Shown: in pieces, positions 41,309-44,400 of the stretch
Layout: each line of letters opens with the position of its first letter
Numbering within the stretch: position 1 is the first letter of the stretch
Source: a virus
DNA: 44,400 nt
Direction: 5' to 3' (one strand)
Virus record (IMG/VR): IMGVR_UViG_3300017605_000171
Location: 1 to 44,400 of that record
Position numbers and translations under genes: made by a program
The notes under the pieces: generated by a model
What the model saw: the letters and a program-made list of their open reading frames with translations, nothing else
Database searches by the model: none
Told to the model about the DNA's origin: nothing

Positions 41309-41938
41309 ATGACTACCACCGAAACCAAGACCAACGACGCACAGGCTCTGATGTTGCCCTTCCTGCTCGCCACGCCGACCACTGTAGGCACTGGCTTGCA
41401 AGCTGTTACGTTCAACCGGAAGTCCACCAAACTCCAACCGGTCGCTGATGATGTCAAGTCCCGCAGCGTCATCATGGAGCAGTTTCCGGTGACCGACCTC
41501 CCGCAGCATGCTGTGTTCCGTCAGGTTGTTCTGGATTCGCTGACGGATGCCGCCAAGACCATCATGCAAGCCTACTTTGTTGCGGATACCAGCCGCACCG
41601 AAATCCCGGCTAGCATGCTGGACTTTGCTGCACTGGTCGCGCACATCGAGCAGAACCAGCAGACCGCCGAACGGCTCACCAGTGAGGCTATCTGGAAATG
41701 GTATGATGCCAGCAGCATGCCGAGCAAGGCCAGCGAACGCTACAAGGCTGACGCTGCCAAGATGGGTAAACTCCGGGCAGCTTTCGGTGCGCTTGCCAGC
41801 AACAACCCCGGTATCCAACCTGCTAACGCTCTTGTCATGCTTTCCCTGATTGACGAGACCGACGGCAGCACGACAGCGCAGTATCTGGCCAAGAAACTGA
41901 ACACGATTAGCAAGGCAGATACCAGCGAAAGCCTGTAA
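41309..41938 (+). CDS. Highly expressed unknown protein, first gene of the rightward arm
   Basis: A 209-aa protein, start at 41309 behind GGAG. Codons are the most GC- and C-rich of the window, like those of the capsid gene. Landmarks VTFNRKSTKLQ (about 33-43), MLDFAALVAHI, SEAIWKWYDASSMP and ANALVMLSLI follow the same order as in the 34159 protein, suggesting distant paralogy. It has its own promoter-like region, 5' hairpin and a strong terminator, so it is probably a single-gene transcript. No fold recognised; abundant early protein inferred. Possible Fur control through the box upstream. Confidence 0.72.
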   Translation: MTTTETKTNDAQALMLPFLLATPTTVGTGLQAVTFNRKSTKLQPVADDVKSRSVIMEQFPVTDLPQHAVFRQVVLDSLTDAAKTIMQAYFVADTSRTEIPASMLDFAALVAHIEQNQQTAERLTSEAIWKWYDASSMPSKASERYKADAAKMGKLRAAFGALASNNPGIQPANALVMLSLIDETDGSTTAQYLAKKLNTISKADTSESL

Positions 41939-41962
41939 GCCTACAAGACTTGCAAGCTTAAT

Positions 41963-42003
41963 AAGGCTGCACAGGTTAATAGCCTTGCAGCCTTAAAAAT
42001 TTT
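41963..42003 (+). terminator. Intrinsic terminator after the 41309 gene
   Basis: AAGGCTGC (41963-41970) pairs perfectly with GCAGCCTT (41987-41994), with a small inner AGG/CCT stem, followed by AAAAATTTTT. It lies 24 bases after the stop and separates this gene from the terminase genes. Confidence 0.82.
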
Positions 42004-42036
42004 GCCCTCACTCGCTGACGCTCGTTCGGGAGTTTG

Positions 42037-42307
42037 CACTCGCTGCGCTCGTGTCAACTGCAACGTCAAAAGCCACGTCAAAAGCAATCGAGCCTGCTAC
42101 GCAGGCAGGAAACTGCAAGAGCTTGAAAAGTCAAAAGCATCAAGAGTCGCTTCGCGACCGGAAGAACACGAAAGGTCAAAAGCGTCAAGTGACTCGCTAC
42201 GCGAGTAAGAAACTACAACACCTTGGAAACTGCATTCGCAACTAAAGTTGCTCACAATTCAAAAGCTCAAGAGCTTCGCTGCGCTCAGAGGAAACTACAA
42301 CACCTAG
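42037..42307 (+). repeat. Array of hairpin-bearing repeats upstream of the terminase genes
   Basis: Noncoding. Imperfect units have three parts: TCAAAAGC (42065, 42077, 42130, 42175 and 42258, give or take a base), a GC-rich hairpin, and RGAAACTRCAA(CACC). The hairpins differ in sequence but keep pairing: GCCTGC-TAC-GCAGGC (42092-42106), GTCGC-TTC-GCGAC (42146-42158), ACTCGC-TAC-GCGAGT (42192-42206), GCAACT-AA-AGTTGC (42238-42251) and a shorter GAGC/GCTC (42271-42286). An imperfect relative stands at 42037-42053. Pairing kept while sequence changes points to selected structure. Confidence 0.75.
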
Positions 42308-42437
42308 GAGAACAGCTCTGGAATCAGGCGGGGGTGGTATCTTTTTGAGGTTGTAAAGCTGCAAGTCCTACATCGTACCTTAAAAACTTTACTAAAAATT
42401 TTTGCAATATTTACCCACTAGCAAGTAAGGTGGCTAG
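42308..42437 (+). other. Leader region before the terminase genes
   Basis: After the repeat array come a G-rich GGCGGGGGTGGT (about 42327-42338), then an AT-rich stretch (42378-42413, mostly A and T) and a CCAC/GTGG hairpin close to the ribosome site AAGG at 42427. No clear promoter was found; a terminase binding or cutting site could lie here. Confidence 0.4.
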
Positions 42438-42503
42438 ATGCGAAAATGGAAACTGGTAAACATTTGGCGAGGCGCGCAAGCCGCCCTTCCCTGGAAGTTA
42501 TGA
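42438..42503 (+). CDS. Possible 21-codon leader peptide overlapping terS
   Basis: The ATG at 42438 has the ribosome site AAGG at the best distance (7 bases), whereas the terS start at 42446 is 15 bases away. The frame codes MRKWKLVNIWRGAQAALPWK plus Leu and ends in TTATGA, which overlaps an internal in-frame terS ATG at 42500. It could couple or limit small terminase synthesis. Confidence 0.35.
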   Translation: MRKWKLVNIWRGAQAALPWKL

Positions 42504-43093
42504 AAGAAAAGATATTAGAGCTACTTGGATTGAATATACCCAACAACATAGTTGCACAAGCTGTTGGGGTTAGCGATAGCTATGTCTCTCAACTAATGAG
42601 TGATGAAGCTTTTGCTGTCCAAGTTCAAACGCTCCGGCTGAGAAACTTAAGTGAGTCTGCTACCAGAGATGGCAAGTGGAATGGACTTGAAGACAAACTG
42701 CTAGAGAAGTTAGAGCAGTTGCTGCCAATGAGTTTCACGAAACCAGCAGAACTTCTGCGCGCCCTGCAAGTAGTCAATGCTGCTAAGAGGCGCGCGTCAG
42801 CTACGGAAGGTCTTGGCCTTCACACTCCTTCCTCAGTAGTGCCTCTCGTACTCCCAATGATTTTCGCGCCCAAACTTCAAATCAATACTCAAGGACAAGT
42901 AATTGAGGTTGATGGTCGTAGCATTGCTACTATGCCTGCGTCCGTTGTTAACAAGCAACTTACTGACGACAGAAAAGAACGGCAGGAAGTGCAGAAGCAA
43001 ATACGTGAGGATGCTGAACGAGCTGTAGCAACTATTGAACGTCTTGATTCGCTCGGAACTTTTCCAGCGCGGCCACTCCATGAAGTAATCTAA
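42446..43093 (+). CDS. terS: Terminase small subunit
   Basis: A 215-aa DNA-recognition subunit of the packaging motor. A helix-turn-helix is visible at about 24-56 (ILELLGLNIPNNIVAQAVGV then SDSYVSQLMSDEAF), followed by a helical oligomerisation region (about 60-120) and a C-terminal PLVLPMIF...VIEVDGRSIATMP segment typical of phage small terminases. The start is uncertain: 42446 gives the basic arm ARRASRP, while Met19 at 42500 overlaps a leader-peptide stop. The stop overlaps the large subunit start by one base (TAATG). Confidence 0.78.
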   Translation: METGKHLARRASRPSLEVMKEKILELLGLNIPNNIVAQAVGVSDSYVSQLMSDEAFAVQVQTLRLRNLSESATRDGKWNGLEDKLLEKLEQLLPMSFTKPAELLRALQVVNAAKRRASATEGLGLHTPSSVVPLVLPMIFAPKLQINTQGQVIEVDGRSIATMPASVVNKQLTDDRKERQEVQKQIREDAERAVATIERLDSLGTFPARPLHEVI

Positions 43094-44400
43094 TGTCATC
43101 TGATGTAGCATATAATAGAGATGAAGCTATTGACGGATGTAGAAACAGCCTTGATTTCTTGGCTGGTTTGTGCGTTCCTGACATTTTCCGTTTTGTGTTT
43201 CCTCCTATATTTATTGCTATCTGGGGACTTCTAAAGGATTCAGTTGATAGCAAATCGCGCAAGCTCCTGCAACTTGCAATTGGTCTGCCGCGCGGGTTCG
43301 CCAAAACTTTCTTCCTTAAAATCTTTGTTGTTTACTGTGTGTTGTTCACTGATAGGAATTTCATCCTGATAGTTTGCAACACTGAACAGTTAGCACTTAA
43401 TTTCATGGCTGACGTAATTGATATTCTAGATTCCATCAACATCAAGAACCTATTTGGTGACTGGAAACTAGGAGCTGAGAAGGATACCCAGGGAATTAAG
43501 AAGTTTGGATTCAGAGGTAGAGACATCATCATAGCTGGTGTAGGTGCTGGTACCAGTTTACGTGGTCTTAACCTTAAGTTCCGTCGGCCTGATTTGATAA
43601 TCATGGATGATATGCAGTCAAGAGAAGATGCTGAAAATCCTCTTGTTGCTAATAGGCAGCTCATCTGGATGATGGGAACTCTGATTAAGGCGCGTAGCTA
43701 TGAACGCTGCACTGTGATTTTCGTTGGTAATATGTATCCCTTTGCAGGTAGTATCCTTAAGAAGCTTAAGTACAATCCTCGCTGGGTTTCATTCATCTGT
43801 GGTGGGATACTAGCTGATGGCAAGAGTCTCTGGGAGGATTTGCGCCCACTGGAATCGCTGCTGGATGAACTTGAGAATGACATAGCAATGGGTCATGCTG
43901 AAATCTTCTATGCTGAGGTGCTTAACGATGAAGAAGCTGGTAGTATTAGCGGTGTTGATGTTAGCAAGTTGCCTCCTTATCCTCCCCATCTTGATGCTAT
44001 CGAACCCCAAGGAGGCTTCGTTATCATCGACCCAGCATCAGGGAAAAGTAGTGGGGACGCGGTAGCTATTGGTTTGTTCCTCATTTACGATGGTGTGCCA
44101 CTGTTGAGGAAAGTAAAGGCTGATAACTTCAGTCCTGGTGACACAATTAAAGAAGCAATGTTAATGGCATTTAACAATAAAGTGAAATTGATAGCTGTTG
44201 AGACCAATGCCTATCAATACACTTTACTCTATTGGTTTAATTGGTTCTGCAGTCAGTATAACATTGCTGGTTTAGAGTTTGGTGAACTCTATGCCAGTTC
44301 TTTCAGCAAAAATGCACGAATTAAAGCAATGCTGGCGCAGGCGCTCAAAGGTGAGATTCTTATTCATCCTGAATGTAGGTCAGCAGTAGTATCTGAGATA
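43093..44400 (+). CDS. terL: Terminase large subunit, N-terminal part (continues at base 1)
   Basis: ATPase and nuclease of the DNA-packaging motor. GLPRGFAKT (residues 64-72) is the deviant Walker A typical of large terminases, and LIIMDD (168-173) the Walker B. The nuclease domain begins with FVIIDPASGK (Asp313), continues with VETNAYQ (Glu370), and its last acidic motif lies in the part encoded at 1-327. The gene runs off the window end in frame and joins base 1; the last 141 bases repeat the first 141. Complete length 497 aa. Confidence 0.94.
   Translation, partial: MSSDVAYNRDEAIDGCRNSLDFLAGLCVPDIFRFVFPPIFIAIWGLLKDSVDSKSRKLLQLAIGLPRGFAKTFFLKIFVVYCVLFTDRNFILIVCNTEQLALNFMADVIDILDSINIKNLFGDWKLGAEKDTQGIKKFGFRGRDIIIAGVGAGTSLRGLNLKFRRPDLIIMDDMQSREDAENPLVANRQLIWMMGTLIKARSYERCTVIFVGNMYPFAGSILKKLKYNPRWVSFICGGILADGKSLWEDLRPLESLLDELENDIAMGHAEIFYAEVLNDEEAGSISGVDVSKLPPYPPHLDAIEPQGGFVIIDPASGKSSGDAVAIGLFLIYDGVPLLRKVKADNFSPGDTIKEAMLMAFNNKVKLIAVETNAYQYTLLYWFNWFCSQYNIAGLEFGELYASSFSKNARIKAMLAQALKGEILIHPECRSAVVSEI
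44260..44400. repeat. Terminal direct repeat, right copy
   Basis: Identical to bases 1-141; removing one copy closes the circle with the terminase frame intact. Confidence 0.93.

Noticed and set aside
42002-42245. Two overlapping open frames (68 and 64 codons) in the repeat array
   Set aside because: They translate the repeated hairpins, lack ribosome sites, and the DNA pattern is explained by pairing rather than coding.
42037-42307. Repeat array as a CRISPR
   Set aside because: Repeats are imperfect, spacings uneven, the hairpins themselves vary, and no cas genes exist apart from a Cas4-like nuclease in the replication set.

Overview
This window is a complete, circularly closed genome of a tailed phage with podovirus-type virion genes. 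The first 141 bases reappear exactly as the last 141, so the unique sequence is 44,259 bp and the terminase large subunit gene runs across the arbitrary cut (43093 to the end, then 1-327). No integrase, repressor or other lysogeny gene, no phage RNA polymerase, no tRNA and no CRISPR array was seen. The phage therefore looks lytic and dependent on host RNA polymerase. Extended -10 promoters, strong Shine-Dalgarno sites and a Fur-like palindrome suggest a proteobacterial host, but no gene fixes the host.

Rightward arm (about 41.3 kb through the junction to 22.85 kb): a highly expressed gene of unknown function (41309-41938) with its own promoter-like region and terminator; a noncoding array of hairpin repeats; terminase small and large subunits; portal; a small protein; scaffold; putative decoration protein; major capsid protein with a strong terminator; head-tail adaptor; tail fibre; tail nozzle; small virion proteins; a lysis group (membrane/coiled-coil protein, M15 peptidase, spike protein, membrane protein, 3-TM holin); and three large genes for putative internal/ejection proteins (618, 746 and 1744 aa). 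The 746-aa protein carries a lytic transglycosylase domain.

Leftward arm (about 40.55 kb down to 22.85 kb): DNA metabolism plus many small genes, nearly all overlapping or abutting. From its promoter end it carries two unknown proteins, an SF1 helicase fused to a SprT-type zinc protease, an L7/L12-like protein with two start sites, a run of small unknowns, a second highly expressed unknown (34159-34821) with its own promoter, a 380-bp structured noncoding gap with two promoter-like sites, more small genes, a Cas4-like Fe-S nuclease, a Sak4-type ATPase, a MazG-like NTP pyrophosphatase, a putative ssDNA-binding protein, zinc-ribbon proteins, a family A DNA polymerase and a helicase-like P-loop ATPase. 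The two arms converge tail to tail at 22847-22850, where the stop codons overlap.

The divergent intergenic region (40551-41308) looks like the control centre. It holds an extended -10 promoter for the leftward arm, two mirror-image clusters of four GAACA-type repeats around an AT-rich dyad (candidate origin or operator array), several hairpins and a Fur-like box. The most novel points are the helicase-SprT fusion, the symmetrical repeat region, the hairpin-repeat array before the terminase genes, and two likely paralogous, separately transcribed, highly expressed genes of unknown function.
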